Source: Terriglobus roseus DSM 18391 (GTDB taxonomy: Bacteria > Acidobacteriota > Terriglobia > Terriglobales > Acidobacteriaceae). Taken from it: a stretch of 64,000 bases of DNA. Under the pieces are notes generated by a model that was not told the origin of the DNA, made no database searches, and saw nothing but the letters and a program-made list of their open reading frames with translations. Where the stretch lies: contig NC_018014.1 in the NCBI RefSeq assembly GCF_000265425.1, forward strand, positions 1,860,001 through 1,924,000. The letters are read 5' to 3'. The translations under genes and the position numbers were made by a program. Below, one piece after another: positions 34,002 through 43,540 of the stretch; the first letter of the stretch is position 1; every line of letters begins with the position of its first letter.

Positions 34002-34667
34002 ATGGCGGCAAGATCGCGAAAACGGCAAAGCAACGGAGGGCATCCCATCCGAACGCTTTTCATCGTCCTTTTTCTGGTCGCGAGTGTCTGGTTCGCCAGT
34101 CTGTACATGCGCATCGACCGTGTCGCCAATGAAGATCAGGCGCAGCCGTCCGACGCCATCGCAGTCTTCGGTGCGGCCCAGTACGTCGGGCATCCCTCGC
34201 CGGTATTCCACGCGCGGCTCGATAAGGTGGTATCGCTGTATCGCCGGGACATGGCCCCGCTCATCATCACGCTGGGCGGTTCGGCGGACGGTCGCACCGG
34301 ACGGACGGAAGGTGGTGTCGGTCGCGATTATCTGCTTGCGCAGGGCGTGCCGTACGACCGGATCATTGCAGAGACGGAATCCATCGATACAGAGCAGCAG
34401 TCCGAGATTCTCGCCGATATCGCGCGGCAGCGTGGATGGAAGCGCGTTATCGTCGTGAGCGACGGCACCCACCTGTTCCGTATTCGTGCGCTATGCAGGC
34501 GGCAGGGCCTCAATGTACTGACCTCGCCGCGTGCCCCCTTCGGTAACCTCTCAGGATGGGGTCATTTTGAGCGTGTAGCTCACGAGATGCTCAGCTATAC
34601 CTTCCTTCGTATGCACGTTGAGGCTGGATGGGCGAAGCGTTGGATGGAAGGCAGGGAAGAGTTCTAG
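34002..34667 (+). CDS. YdcF-like DUF218 membrane-anchored protein
   Basis: A 221-residue protein with one N-terminal membrane helix (TLFIVLFLVASVWFASLYM) and a DUF218 domain: SDAIAVFGAAQYVGHPSPVFHARLDKVVSLY, LIITLGGSADGRTGRTEGGVGRDYL, IDTEQQSEILADIARQRGWKRVIVVSDGTHLFRI. The family includes SanA and ElyC-type envelope proteins implicated in cell-wall or undecaprenyl metabolism. The start is ATG 34002; the longer frame from 33792 overlaps the Sua5 gene. The domain should face the periplasm. Confidence 0.88.
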   Translation: MAARSRKRQSNGGHPIRTLFIVLFLVASVWFASLYMRIDRVANEDQAQPSDAIAVFGAAQYVGHPSPVFHARLDKVVSLYRRDMAPLIITLGGSADGRTGRTEGGVGRDYLLAQGVPYDRIIAETESIDTEQQSEILADIARQRGWKRVIVVSDGTHLFRIRALCRRQGLNVLTSPRAPFGNLSGWGHFERVAHEMLSYTFLRMHVEAGWAKRWMEGREEF

Positions 34668-34838
34668 AAACTATCGGCGGCCTGTAAAAATGCCTGGAAG
34701 ATTGACTCCAAACGCATTGGCCAGCCGTCTACCGAGAAGGAAGTCTCCGCCAGCATCTGCGGAGGTGCCGACATTCTCTTTCATTCCGTTACAATGATGC
34801 TTGTTGGGGCCGCAGTGCTCCCAGTGCAGGAGCAGCGT

Positions 34839-36173
34839 TTGTTCTCAGTTCCACGTCAGGTAATTCGCGCGTCAGCCCTTTCGATGGGTTCGGTTGCGGC
34901 GGTATTTTTTCTTGCCGGTTGCGGCAATAACTATCGCCCGGTAGTCAGCGCCATCAACCCGGTCGGGCCGTCTTCTCAGCCCACCGTGTATGCAACGGCG
35001 CTCTCCGATCCCGGTAACGGCAAGAGCGGCCTCATCACGGTCGTCGATGTCTTCGGTGAGACGAACATCGCCAACGCGTATGTGGCGCCTGCGCCTTCGT
35101 ACTTGGCGGTCGACCCGCTCGGTCAGTCATATGTGCTTCACAGCAACAGCGTGCTGGTGGATTCGTTCACAAGCGCCTCCGGTCTTATGACCAACATGGT
35201 GCGGCAGTCGTCGCTGGTGGCCGGCGCGGCGCCAACGCAGATCAATCCGACATCCGGCACCAGTGCCATCTACATTACGGAGCCCGGCCTGAGCCGCGTC
35301 TCCGTCCTGACGGGTGGTGCGCCGCCGACCGCTCGGCAGGATCTGCCGGTACCTGCGAATCCCGTTTATACGGTCGGCCTGTCGACTTCACCGCGAGTCT
35401 ACACGCTAAGCCAGGGTTCCACGCCAGGCACCACGCTTGGAACCGCTACGGCGATCGAGAATGGCACGAACAACGTAATCTCAGCCAGCATCCCGGTCGG
35501 TGTTAGCCCAATCTACGGCATCATGACGGCGGATTCGCGTCGTGCCTTCGTCCTGAACACCAAAGGCAACGGTACCGGAAACGGCACGGTCAGTGTCATC
35601 AACGTGCAGGGCAATGTTCTCGATCGCACCATCGATGTGGGTGTGAATCCGATCTGGGCTGATCTGGCTCCGGCGGTGAATGAGATTGCGGTGCTGAACG
35701 CCGGAACCGCTACCACCCCCGGCACACTCAGCATCATTAATGTGGCCCTTTGCTCGCAGATTGCGCTAGGCGGCAACACGGCCTGCGATCCAACAAACCC
35801 GACGGATGCGGTCAACTTTGGCACCGTACTGGCGACCGTCCCGGTTGGACTAGGTCCAATACAGGTCGCAGTCCTGCAGGATCTGAGCAAGGCATACGTC
35901 GCGAACGCGACGGATGGCACCATCACTGTCGTGAACATGAACAGTATGGTTGCAACCAAAACGATCACCCTGCCAAGGCAGACCGATGCACAGGGAAATT
36001 CAGTTGCTGCTGCTCTGAACTGGATCGGCGCGGTTGCGGGTAATCCTACCGGCAAGGTGCTGGTCACCGCTTCGAACTCGCAGAACCTTTACATCATCCG
36101 CACGGACACCGATGTTCTGTCGGCAACGGTTCCTCTCCAGGGCAATGGCGTCTCGGTCCGTATCGCTCAGTAG
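34839..36173 (+). CDS. Lipoprotein with YVTN-type beta-propeller repeats
   Basis: A roughly 444-residue secreted protein. The signal peptide ends in a lipobox (VFFLAGC then GNNYRP), so it should be lipid-anchored. The body has repeating blades of about 45 residues (TVVDVFGETNIANAYVA, VSVINVQGNVLDRTIDVG, ITVVNMNSMVATKTITL) as in YVTN/LVIVD propellers. The start is uncertain: ATG 34794 and ATG 34797 overlap a CCGACA-16-TACAAT promoter-like sequence (TACAAT 34790-34795), whereas TTG 34839 has GGAG 7 nt upstream and gives a normal lipoprotein signal. The function is unknown. Confidence 0.78.
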   Translation: MFSVPRQVIRASALSMGSVAAVFFLAGCGNNYRPVVSAINPVGPSSQPTVYATALSDPGNGKSGLITVVDVFGETNIANAYVAPAPSYLAVDPLGQSYVLHSNSVLVDSFTSASGLMTNMVRQSSLVAGAAPTQINPTSGTSAIYITEPGLSRVSVLTGGAPPTARQDLPVPANPVYTVGLSTSPRVYTLSQGSTPGTTLGTATAIENGTNNVISASIPVGVSPIYGIMTADSRRAFVLNTKGNGTGNGTVSVINVQGNVLDRTIDVGVNPIWADLAPAVNEIAVLNAGTATTPGTLSIINVALCSQIALGGNTACDPTNPTDAVNFGTVLATVPVGLGPIQVAVLQDLSKAYVANATDGTITVVNMNSMVATKTITLPRQTDAQGNSVAAALNWIGAVAGNPTGKVLVTASNSQNLYIIRTDTDVLSATVPLQGNGVSVRIAQ

Positions 36174-36194
36174 TCTTCATCAAAATTCAACAGG

Positions 36195-36222
36195 AAAGGG
36201 GGAGCCGATTCGGCTCCCCCTT
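36195..36222 (+). terminator. Rho-independent terminator after the YVTN lipoprotein
   Basis: AAAGGGGGAGCCG / CGGCTCCCCCTT with an ATT loop followed by CTCGTTTC, 21 nt after the stop codon. It separates this gene from the convergent anti-sigma gene and may serve both. Confidence 0.85.
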
Positions 36223-36249
36223 CTCGTTTCATTTGATCTTCTGATTGGT

Positions 36250-37185
36250 CTACGAGCCGATCATCAGGATGGGTAGTGTCGGCGTCTGTGAGCCGCCATC
36301 GTCTTCCATAGTTACACCGAAGGTGCTGGCCAGTACGCCCTTCGGCAGCTGCGGCAGGATTACGCTGGCATAGCCGCGCTCGTCAGGCTTGAAGGTGCCG
36401 GCTGGTATGGGCTGGCGGCCTTCGCCGACAGGGATCAGCCATAACTCATACGTTTTGGACGCCGGTAGCTGCTCCATGTTGGAGCCCTGGAATACCAACG
36501 ATCCACTCTCTGCCAGATAGGTGACTCGCGCGGATGGAATCGGCTGCGAGTTCTGCTTGGTCAACTGGAAGCGCTGTGCCGCACCGGAGCGCAGCGTGTC
36601 GAGCACCTGCTGCGCCTTCGCCGAGTTTGTCGTAGCGCGTGCTGCGCTGGCGTTGACAAATGCGATCTTGTCCTGGAGATCTTGTGACCGGTGATACAGG
36701 TCGAATGTGCTGATTGCAAGGCCAGCTGCGACAGCCCAGCCCGCCCACGGCAGCATCACCCGAAGGATGCCGCGGCGTGGTGCCTCGTTCTCCTCATCGT
36801 CGTCATAAGACCGCAACGGAAGAGGTGCGTCGTGCGCGGGCGTGCGGCTATCGACATCGAGGGAAGTCAGACCGCGCTCGCTCGCCTCGCTGATCGGCAC
36901 AGCGGTCTGCGACGACTGTGCAGCACGATTGATTGGTGTCGGAGCGGGCGCAGCCTTCTTCTCGCGCGCCACCTCCTTCATCAGGCGCTGGCGTGCTAAC
37001 GCAGGCGGTGCCACTGATTCTGCCGACAGGGCGAGCAAGGCAAGGTCGCCGCGCACATTGGCAAGCTCCGTGCGCGCCTCAGGCGACTGCTGCAGGAAGC
37101 TCTCAAGGCGAGTCTGCTCTTCTGGTTCCAGAAGCTGCATTGCGTAGAGATAAAGATCTTCGGCTGTGACCGGCTGATTACTCAC
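36250..37185 (-). CDS. RskA-family anti-sigma factor
   Basis: A 311-residue membrane protein. The N-terminal cytoplasmic part (EDLYLYAMQLLEPEEQTRLESFLQQ) is a zinc-less anti-sigma domain, followed by a Pro/Ala-rich linker, one membrane helix (GWAVAAGLAISTFDLYH, about residues 150-168) and a C-terminal RskA domain with ETYELWLIPVG-like text (KTYELWLIPVGEGRQPIPAGTF). It should hold the adjacent ECF sigma factor until cleaved by regulated proteolysis. The GTG start overlaps the sigma stop (GTGA), consistent with stoichiometric coupled synthesis. Confidence 0.9.
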   Translation of the reverse strand: MSNQPVTAEDLYLYAMQLLEPEEQTRLESFLQQSPEARTELANVRGDLALLALSAESVAPPALARQRLMKEVAREKKAAPAPTPINRAAQSSQTAVPISEASERGLTSLDVDSRTPAHDAPLPLRSYDDDEENEAPRRGILRVMLPWAGWAVAAGLAISTFDLYHRSQDLQDKIAFVNASAARATTNSAKAQQVLDTLRSGAAQRFQLTKQNSQPIPSARVTYLAESGSLVFQGSNMEQLPASKTYELWLIPVGEGRQPIPAGTFKPDERGYASVILPQLPKGVLASTFGVTMEDDGGSQTPTLPILMIGS

Positions 37186-37805
37186 GCTTGCATCGCCTTT
37201 CTGAGAACCAGCAGAGCGCTGCGAATCCGCGTCTTTACCGTACCCAGTGGGTCACCGGTAAGCTCTGCAATCTCGGAATGGGTCAGGCCATCAAAGAAGG
37301 CCATTTCGATCACCTTGCGCTGTTCTGCAGGCAGCCCTGTGATGACGCCGCGTGCGCGCTCCATCATTACGGTGCGCTCGGAGTCTTCAGCGAGGTTGAA
37401 AGGCGAAGCAAGCACGATGTCCTCTACGGAATCCGACGGCTTGCGGCGGCGCAGGGAATCGATGGAGCGGTTACGGGCGACCACCGCGAGCCACCCACCG
37501 AGTGATCCTCGTGTGGAGACAAAACTCTCGGGTTTACGCCAGATTTGCATAAAAATGTCTTGCAACACGTCCTCGGCTGCAGCCGGATCGCGCAAGACGC
37601 GCAGCGCGACCGAATACACAACCCTGCTATAGCGGTCGAAGATGGTCGCCATAGCGCCCTCATCGCCCCGCTGAATTGCTCGGAGCAGAATTCCGTCATC
37701 GTTTGACGGCGTCATCTCGCTCTCTCTGACGAAAGAACGCGCGAACGGCTCCTGTGGATTGGGCCGCGGCGTGATGTCACCGAACGAAAAGTCGGAAGGA
37801 GGCAT
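37182..37805 (-). CDS. ECF sigma factor (SigK-like)
   Basis: A 207-residue sigma factor. Region 2 is LLRAIQRGDEGAMATIFDRYSRVVYSVALRVLRDPAAAEDVLQDIFMQIWRKPESF, with the DVLQDIFMQIW core-binding helix. Region 4 is GLPAEQRKVIEMAFFDGLTHSEIAELTGDPLGTVKTRIRSALLVLRK, which reads the -35 element. It is partnered by the RskA-type anti-sigma gene immediately downstream. ATG 37805 is the longest start; ATG 37715 (MTPSNDDG) is also possible and would remove a 30-residue leader not typical of the family. Confidence 0.92.
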   Translation of the reverse strand: MPPSDFSFGDITPRPNPQEPFARSFVRESEMTPSNDDGILLRAIQRGDEGAMATIFDRYSRVVYSVALRVLRDPAAAEDVLQDIFMQIWRKPESFVSTRGSLGGWLAVVARNRSIDSLRRRKPSDSVEDIVLASPFNLAEDSERTVMMERARGVITGLPAEQRKVIEMAFFDGLTHSEIAELTGDPLGTVKTRIRSALLVLRKAMQA

Positions 37806-37948
37806 ATTTGTTGACAGTGTGAAGCGCGGTGTTAGCGATGAACGTCCCCGCCGTCTCCGGCAGATGTCGTGCGTCGCAAACCTCCCGATGAGTGTAACCC
37901 GTCGTCACGATCTTTGTGCATTTGAGAGGATGGAAAGAGGCAGGGTGC

Positions 37949-38752
37949 ATGGCTAAGCAACGGTTGGACAAGGTAATGGTGGAGCGTGGCATGGTCCCGT
38001 CGCGTGAGCGCGCGACGGGATTGATCCTTGCGGGCCGAGTCCTCGTGGCAGAGCAGAAGGTCACCAAGGCGGGTGCCGCCGTGGATCCCGAAGCAGCCAT
38101 TCGGATTCTGGGCGAGGAGATGCCCTTCGTCAGCCGGGGAGGTCTTAAGCTGCGTGGCGCACTCGATCGTTGGAGCATCGATCTGACCGGCCGTCTGTGC
38201 GTCGACATCGGCGCTTCCACGGGCGGTTTCACCGACTGCATGCTGCAGGCCGGTGCGGCGGCCGTACTGGCGGTCGACACGGGCTATGGGCAGATGCATA
38301 TGTCCATGCGCAACGATGCGCGTGTCCGCCTGATGGAGCGAACGAACGCGCGTCTGCTGGAACCGGGCGCGTTGGTTTTAGAGGCCGCCGCGCTGGCCCA
38401 CTCCATCTCGCCACCTTTGCCACCGGATTTGGCCCCAAGTTTCTTCGCCATGGACGTCTCCTTCATCTCCGCCACGCTGGTGGTGCCTGCCGTGGTGCGT
38501 TCACTGGCTGCGGCGGGGCTGCAGTGGAAGGGCGAGGCGGTAACGCTGGTAAAGCCGCAATTTGAGGCGGGCCGTGAATGGGTCGGCAAGGGAGGCATCG
38601 TGCGCGATCCCGCGGCCTATGACATCGCAATCGACCGCGTCCGCGGTGCTGTCGCGGAGGCAGGCGGTGAAACGATTGATGTTTCTGACTCACCGATTAC
38701 AGGTGCGGAAGGGAATCGCGAGTTTCTGCTATACGCCCGATTCGGCGGCTGA
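37949..38752 (+). CDS. tlyA: TlyA-family rRNA 2'-O-methyltransferase/hemolysin-like protein
   Basis: A 267-residue protein with an N-terminal S4 RNA-binding domain (KQRLDKVMVERGMVPSRERATGLILAGRVLV) and a FtsJ-type SAM domain (VDIGASTGGFTDCMLQAGAAAVLAVDTGYGQM, FFAMDVSFISATLVVPAV, TLVKPQFEAGREWVGKGGIVRDP). TlyA 2'-O-methylates 16S and 23S rRNA in mycobacteria. The start is ATG 37949, giving the S4 domain at residue 3; the frame open from 37916 adds nothing. NAD kinase follows after 19 nt. Confidence 0.93.
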   Translation: MAKQRLDKVMVERGMVPSRERATGLILAGRVLVAEQKVTKAGAAVDPEAAIRILGEEMPFVSRGGLKLRGALDRWSIDLTGRLCVDIGASTGGFTDCMLQAGAAAVLAVDTGYGQMHMSMRNDARVRLMERTNARLLEPGALVLEAAALAHSISPPLPPDLAPSFFAMDVSFISATLVVPAVVRSLAAAGLQWKGEAVTLVKPQFEAGREWVGKGGIVRDPAAYDIAIDRVRGAVAEAGGETIDVSDSPITGAEGNREFLLYARFGG

Positions 38753-38771
38753 CCGAAGTACACTTGTGCCT

Positions 38772-39626
38772 ATGCCGTACGTCGCAATCATCTCCAAGCC
38801 GCAGAAGCCGGAACTCGTAGAACTGCTTCCTGAGCTTGTGAAGTGGCTTGAAAGCCATAACTACACGCCTGCTCTGGATGAAACCAGCGCAGAGTACATG
38901 GGCCAGCAGGGATTGGCACGCGAAGCGATGCCGAAGCTGTGTCCAGAGCTGGTCATCGTCCTCGGTGGCGACGGCACGCTCCTCTCGGCCGCACGTTCCT
39001 TCGCAAGAACTGACACGCCAATTCTCAGTGCCAACCTGGGTTCGTTAGGTTTCCTAACGGAAGTTCCTCTCTCCGAGCTCTACAAGACCCTCGACGCGTG
39101 GCGCGAAGGCTCATGCAAAGTGGACGAACGCGGCATGATGCACGCAGAACTGATGCGCGACGGTGGAGTCTTTCAGGCGTGGGACGCACTGAATGATGTC
39201 GTCATCGCCAAGGGCGCGATCGCTCGCATGGGCGATTACATCATCGAGCTTGGCGGCCAGCTGGTCGCACGCTTTCGCGCCGACGGCATCATCGTCTCCA
39301 CACCGACTGGTTCGACTGCCTATAACCTCGCGGCCAACGGCCCCATCGTGATGGGGACCGTGAATGCAATGATCGTCACGCCCATCTGCCCGCACTTGCT
39401 GACACTTCGGCCGATCGTTGTGCCCGGCGACACGGAGGTCCGCGTCTATGTGGAAGGTATTGCCGATCAGACCTATCTGACCGTGGACGGCCAGGAGGCC
39501 GTGGAACTGAAACTGCACGACCAGCTTCGCTGCAGACAGTCGAAGTATCGCGTGCGGCTTGTCCGGCTCGGAGAGCACGGTCTCTTCAACGTTCTGCGAT
39601 CCAAATTGAAGTGGGGAGAGCGGTAG
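38772..39626 (+). CDS. nadK: NAD kinase
   Basis: A 284-residue ATP-NAD kinase: LVIVLGGDGTLLSAARSF carries the GGDG motif, followed by NLGSLGFLTEV, then ALNDVVIAKGAIARM, DGIIVSTPTGSTAYNLAANGPIV (the NAD-binding and conserved TGSTAY segments), and LTVDGQEAVELKLHD near the end. It makes NADP from NAD. ATG 38772 is chosen because a TACACT hexamer (38759-38764) ends 7 nt upstream and no ribosome site is present; the longer frame overlaps tlyA. Confidence 0.95.
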   Translation: MPYVAIISKPQKPELVELLPELVKWLESHNYTPALDETSAEYMGQQGLAREAMPKLCPELVIVLGGDGTLLSAARSFARTDTPILSANLGSLGFLTEVPLSELYKTLDAWREGSCKVDERGMMHAELMRDGGVFQAWDALNDVVIAKGAIARMGDYIIELGGQLVARFRADGIIVSTPTGSTAYNLAANGPIVMGTVNAMIVTPICPHLLTLRPIVVPGDTEVRVYVEGIADQTYLTVDGQEAVELKLHDQLRCRQSKYRVRLVRLGEHGLFNVLRSKLKWGER

Positions 39627-39661
39627 GGAACGGCAACTTCTGGACTGATTGCACCAAAGAG

Positions 39662-39685
39662 AAAAGGCCCCGTGAGGGGCCTTTT
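39662..39685. terminator. Bidirectional rho-independent terminator between nadK and tRNA-Arg
   Basis: AAAAGGCCCC / GGGGCCTTTT is a perfect 10-bp stem with a GTGA loop. It lies 35 nt after the nadK stop on the plus strand and 10 nt after the tRNA 3' CCA on the minus strand, with A/T tracts on both sides. Confidence 0.85.
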
Positions 39686-39695
39686 CGAGATTGTA

Positions 39696-39772
39696 TGGTG
39701 CACCCGGAAGGATTCGAACCTCCGACCTATTGGTTCGTAGCCAATTGCTCTATCCAGCTGAGCTACGGATGC
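39696..39772 (-). tRNA. tRNA-Arg (anticodon ACG), CCA encoded
   Basis: The minus strand folds as a full cloverleaf: acceptor GCATCCG with CGGGTGC (one G-T pair), D-arm GCTCAGCTGGATAGAGC, anticodon stem ATTGG / CCAAT around the loop CTACGAA (anticodon ACG), T-arm GGAGGTTCGAATCC, discriminator A and an encoded CCA. ACG is normally edited to ICG to read CGU, CGC and CGA. Confidence 0.95.
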
Positions 39773-39856
39773 ACACAGTCGCTTCAACACCGTCGAAACG
39801 CGCTTACTCAAGATACCAAGAGAGAGGCTTCGTTGCAACTCCAACGCTGTGGATTG

Positions 39857-40123
39857 TTATGCCTGCACCACCGCAGGATCATCCTGCTCGAGCGGCTCTT
39901 CTGGCGAAGGTGCATCGACGATCTCGATGCCAGCGCGACGCAGCAGTTGCCGCACGACAGGCTCATTCAAGCGTGTTGCGTCGTACTCGATGCCGATGGT
40001 GCCAGCGCGCTCGTCGAGCGTGACGCGGCGGATGCCGTAGACCTCGCGAATGCTCGCAAGGGCCAGCACGGAACGCTCGCTGGGAGCCATGGCGAAGTGG
40101 AACAGAACGTCAACGGTGGTCAT
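39857..40123 (-). CDS. Small HMA-like ferredoxin-fold protein
   Basis: An 88-residue protein with the babb-abb rhythm of a heavy-metal-associated domain (TTVDVLFHFAMAPSERSVLALASIREVYGIRRVTLDERAGTIGIEYD then LNEPVVRQLLRRAGIEIVD). It lacks the CxxC metal motif, so metal transfer is doubtful. ATG 40123 follows a TATCCT hexamer by 6 nt (minus strand). No operon partner is evident. Confidence 0.6.
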   Translation of the reverse strand: MTTVDVLFHFAMAPSERSVLALASIREVYGIRRVTLDERAGTIGIEYDATRLNEPVVRQLLRRAGIEIVDAPSPEEPLEQDDPAVVQA

Positions 40124-40161
40124 GGGTGCAGGATACCAGTTCAGCGTTAGGGACTTGAGTT

Positions 40162-41265
40162 TCAGACGCCCGTTGTGAGCAGCGTCTCATAGTCAGAAAT
40201 CTGTTTCAGCGTCAGTGCCTGCATGTCTTCCCCCGCAGCCTGTGCGCGGTACCAGCGAACGAGCCACTCCAGGGTCGTATCCATGCGCAACGCAGGGCGC
40301 CATCCGAGATCGGCACGCGCCTTCGACGCGTCCAGTTTCAGGTAGCCGGCTTCGTGCACGCCGGGGTCCGGATCGAGCGCCCACTGTGCTCCGTCGCCCC
40401 AGACGTCCACCATCTTTTCCACGATGCGCGATACAGGCCACGCGTCATCATCCTGCGGGCCGAAGTTCCAGCCCGCGGCTGCGGACGAGTTGCCCTTGTA
40501 AAGCTCTTCAGCCAACCGCATATAACCCCAAAGCGGTTCCAGCACATGCTGCCATGGACGGATGCTTTTCGGACGGCGGATGCGTACGGATTCACCCCGC
40601 AAGAAGCCACGGACCAGGTCCGGCAGCAAGCGGTCATCCGACCAATCGCCGCCGCCAATTACATTCCCTGCACGACCGGTCGCGATGCCGCACCGATGCT
40701 GATCGAAGGTAGCCACATTGAAGAACGACTGACGATAGGCCGCCGTCACAATCTCCGCACATGCCTTCGACGAGGAGTAGGGGTCGTAGCCGCCCAGCGG
40801 ATCGCTCTCGCGGTAGCCCCACACCCATTCCTTATTCTCGTAGCACTTGTCGGTTGTTACAGAGACGACCGCACGCACGCTGGGCGTCTTGCGGACTGCC
40901 TCAAGCACGTTTGCTGTCCCGATCACATTGGTTTTGTACGTCAGCAGGGGATCGACGTATGAGAGACGCACCAACGGCTGCGCGGCCATGTGGATCACGA
41001 TCTCCGGCGCGAACTCCGTCATGCTCGCCGTGATCTTTTCTAGATCGTTGATGTCACCGCGTGTGTCTTCGATGACGTCGCCGATTTTCGCAACATCCAG
41101 CAGATTCGGCGTGGTGTAGGGATCCAGAGCATAGCCACGCACGTTCGCGCCCAGCTTGGCCAGCCAAAGTGCAAGCCAGCCGCCCTTGAAGCCGGTGTGG
41201 CCGGTCAGAAATACACGGCGGCCGTTCCAAACAGCCTTATCCGGAGCGGTTACCAGAGCTTCCAC
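40162..41265 (-). CDS. rfbG: CDP-glucose 4,6-dehydratase
   Basis: A 367-residue extended [26 protein letters not shown] is the modified Rossmann motif typical of CDP-glucose dehydratases, followed by the Tyr-x-x-x-Lys catalytic pair in YSSSKACAE and [17 protein letters not shown]. It converts CDP-glucose to CDP-4-keto-6-deoxyglucose, the branch point of 3,6-dideoxyhexoses. Its first 16 bp overlap the end of the cytidylyltransferase gene, so the two are coupled. It is the minus-strand half of the sugar island. Confidence 0.93.
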   Translation of the reverse strand: MEALVTAPDKAVWNGRRVFLTGHTGFKGGWLALWLAKLGANVRGYALDPYTTPNLLDVAKIGDVIEDTRGDINDLEKITASMTEFAPEIVIHMAAQPLVRLSYVDPLLTYKTNVIGTANVLEAVRKTPSVRAVVSVTTDKCYENKEWVWGYRESDPLGGYDPYSSSKACAEIVTAAYRQSFFNVATFDQHRCGIATGRAGNVIGGGDWSDDRLLPDLVRGFLRGESVRIRRPKSIRPWQHVLEPLWGYMRLAEELYKGNSSAAAGWNFGPQDDDAWPVSRIVEKMVDVWGDGAQWALDPDPGVHEAGYLKLDASKARADLGWRPALRMDTTLEWLVRWYRAQAAGEDMQALTLKQISDYETLLTTGV

Positions 41266-42020
41266 GGAGCCTTACCTTTCGACCACAATTCTTCCAACTG
41301 GTGCTTGTCGCGCAGCGCGTCCATCGCCTGCCAGAAACCGTGATGGAAGAACGCCTGTACCTCACCTTTTGCAACCAGGGCTTCCATCGGTTCGCGCTCA
41401 AACATCCAGTCATCGTTCTTTACCTCATCCAGAACGCGAGGATTCAGGACGAAGAAGCCGCCGTTGATCCATCCACCCTCATCCTTGGGCTTTTCCTGGA
41501 AGGCATAAACGTGTGAGTCTTTCAGACCGAGTGCACCGAAACGCGCGCTCGGCTGAATGGAAGTCAGCGTTGCTTCCTTCCCGTGCGACTTATGAAACTC
41601 GATCAGTTCCGTAATATTCACGTCGCTGACGCCGTCACCATAAGTCATGCAGAAGGCTTCGTCCTCACCCAGGTACTGGCGGATCCGACGCAAACGCCCG
41701 CCCGTGCCGGTACTCTCACCGGTATCTACCAGCGTCACCTTCCAGGGTTCAGCGACAGATTGATGTACGGTCATAGCATTGTTCTGCATATCAAAAGTCA
41801 CATCAGACATGTGCAGGAAGTAATTCGCGAAATACTCCTTGATGACATAGCCCTTGTATCCGCAGCAGACGATGAACTCGTTAATGCCGTAGTGCGAATA
41901 GATCTTCATGATGTGCCACAGAATCGGCCGACCACCGATTTCCACCATCGGCTTGGGGCGCAGGCCCGTTTCTTCGCTCAATCGTGTGCCAAGCCCGCCG
42001 GCAAGTATGACTGCTTTCAT
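41250..42020 (-). CDS. rfbF: Glucose-1-phosphate cytidylyltransferase
   Basis: A 256-residue nucleotidyltransferase: [43 protein letters not shown] is the signature of RfbF/DdhA, followed by [33 protein letters not shown] sequence and [29 protein letters not shown]. It makes CDP-glucose from CTP and glucose-1-phosphate, supplying the dehydratase. A GAGGAAGC ribosome site precedes ATG 42020. It is divergent from rfbH with a 107-bp promoter region. Confidence 0.95.
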   Translation of the reverse strand: MKAVILAGGLGTRLSEETGLRPKPMVEIGGRPILWHIMKIYSHYGINEFIVCCGYKGYVIKEYFANYFLHMSDVTFDMQNNAMTVHQSVAEPWKVTLVDTGESTGTGGRLRRIRQYLGEDEAFCMTYGDGVSDVNITELIEFHKSHGKEATLTSIQPSARFGALGLKDSHVYAFQEKPKDEGGWINGGFFVLNPRVLDEVKNDDWMFEREPMEALVAKGEVQAFFHHGFWQAMDALRDKHQLEELWSKGKAPWKLW

Positions 42021-42127
42021 GCTTCCTCATCCTGGGGTTAATCTTCGGCCAAAACCCGCCCGAACTAAGAGTACGACAGGCAGCCAGATGCGTCCGGCAG
42101 CCGTCTCCTGTAAGCTACAGGATATTC

Positions 42128-43468
42128 ATGACGGATAAAGCACAAGCCCTTCGTAAGCAGATTCTGGACCTGGTTGAGGCGTACCACGCAGAAGCTTTCC
42201 CCCCGAAAGACTTCGTCCCTAACGCCAGCAATGTTCCTGTCTCCGGAAAGGTAATTGACGCGGCCGACATCAGTGCCGTCGTCGATTCTGCCCTGGACTC
42301 GTGGTTCACTACGGGCCGCTGGGCAAAGGACTTTGAGCGCAAACTGGCACGCTTCGTCGGCGTCCGTTCCGCGTCGCTGGTCAACAGTGGCTCTTCCGCC
42401 AATCTGGTCGCATTTTCCGCGCTGACTTCTCCCAAACTGGGTGACCGGCAGATTAAGCCGGGCGATGAAGTCATCACGGTCGCCGCAGGCTTCCCGACCA
42501 CGGTGAACCCGATCATTCAAACCGGCTGCATTCCCGTATTCATCGACATCGCATTGCCCAGTTATGAGGTGGATGTCGCCCTGCTGGAAGCAGCACGTTC
42601 TGAGAAGACGCGCGCCGTCATGATCGCGCACACGCTTGGCAACTGTTTTGATCTGGAGGCCGTCTCGGCCTTCTGCAAGAAGTACAACCTATGGCTGGTT
42701 GAGGATTGCTGCGACGCACTTGGTGCCACCTTCAATGGCCGCATGGCGGGTTCGTGGGGCGATATCGCAACCGTCAGCTTTTACCCCGCTCACCACATCA
42801 CCATGGGCGAGGGAGGTGCTGTGTTGACGGACAAGCCGGCACTGCAGGTTCTCATCGACAGTTACCGCGACTGGGGTCGTGACTGCTGGTGCGAACCCGG
42901 CGTGGATAACACCTGTGGCAAGCGTTTCGATTGGCAGCTAGGCACGTTGCCCTGCGGCTACGATCACAAGTACACGTACTCGCACATTGGCTACAACTTG
43001 AAGGCGACCGACATGCAGGCTGCACTTGGCGTCTCCCAGATTGCCAAGCTGCCCAAGTTCATCGCGAAGCGCCGCAAGAACTTCGATTACCTGAAGGCCG
43101 CTTTGCAGCCCGCTTCCGAGTGGCTGATGCTGCCGGAAGCAACTCCTGGTTGCGATCCCAGCTGGTTCGGGTTCGTGATTGGCGTCCGTAAAGATGCTCC
43201 CTTCACGCGCGATCAGCTTACTGCTGCGCTCGAGGCAGCAAAGATCGGCACACGCCTTGTCTTTGCCGGCAATCTGACGCGTCAGCCGGCCTACCAGGAC
43301 GCCGAGTTCCGCGTTGTGGGCGAGCTCCCGAATACTGACTTTGTCATGAACAACGTCTTCTGGGTCGGCGTCTTTCCGGGCCTGACTGAGGTTATGCTGG
43401 ACCACATCGTGAACACGATTATCACGTTCTGCAAGCAGAGCAAGATGCTGCCGATCGCATCGAAGTAG
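42128..43468 (+). CDS. rfbH: CDP-4-keto-6-deoxyglucose 3-dehydrase (RfbH/E1), [2Fe-2S] PMP enzyme
   Basis: A 446-residue aminotransferase-fold enzyme. The PLP lysine is replaced by His ([13 protein letters not shown], His222/223), as in E1 of ascarylose biosynthesis. The cluster cysteines match the E1 spacing exactly: Cys195, then 57 residues to Cys253, one to Cys255 and seven to Cys263. It removes the C3 hydroxyl of CDP-4-keto-6-deoxyglucose using PMP and electrons from a flavin [2Fe-2S] reductase (E3), whose gene is not in the window. It is the first gene of the plus-strand operon. Confidence 0.95.
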   Translation: MTDKAQALRKQILDLVEAYHAEAFPPKDFVPNASNVPVSGKVIDAADISAVVDSALDSWFTTGRWAKDFERKLARFVGVRSASLVNSGSSANLVAFSALTSPKLGDRQIKPGDEVITVAAGFPTTVNPIIQTGCIPVFIDIALPSYEVDVALLEAARSEKTRAVMIAHTLGNCFDLEAVSAFCKKYNLWLVEDCCDALGATFNGRMAGSWGDIATVSFYPAHHITMGEGGAVLTDKPALQVLIDSYRDWGRDCWCEPGVDNTCGKRFDWQLGTLPCGYDHKYTYSHIGYNLKATDMQAALGVSQIAKLPKFIAKRRKNFDYLKAALQPASEWLMLPEATPGCDPSWFGFVIGVRKDAPFTRDQLTAALEAAKIGTRLVFAGNLTRQPAYQDAEFRVVGELPNTDFVMNNVFWVGVFPGLTEVMLDHIVNTIITFCKQSKMLPIASK

Positions 43469-43540
43469 CTGCAGGAAATCACTCGGTGGGTGGCTTGAAC
43501 CACCGCACACTGCAAGGCACGACATAAGGACGGACACTGA

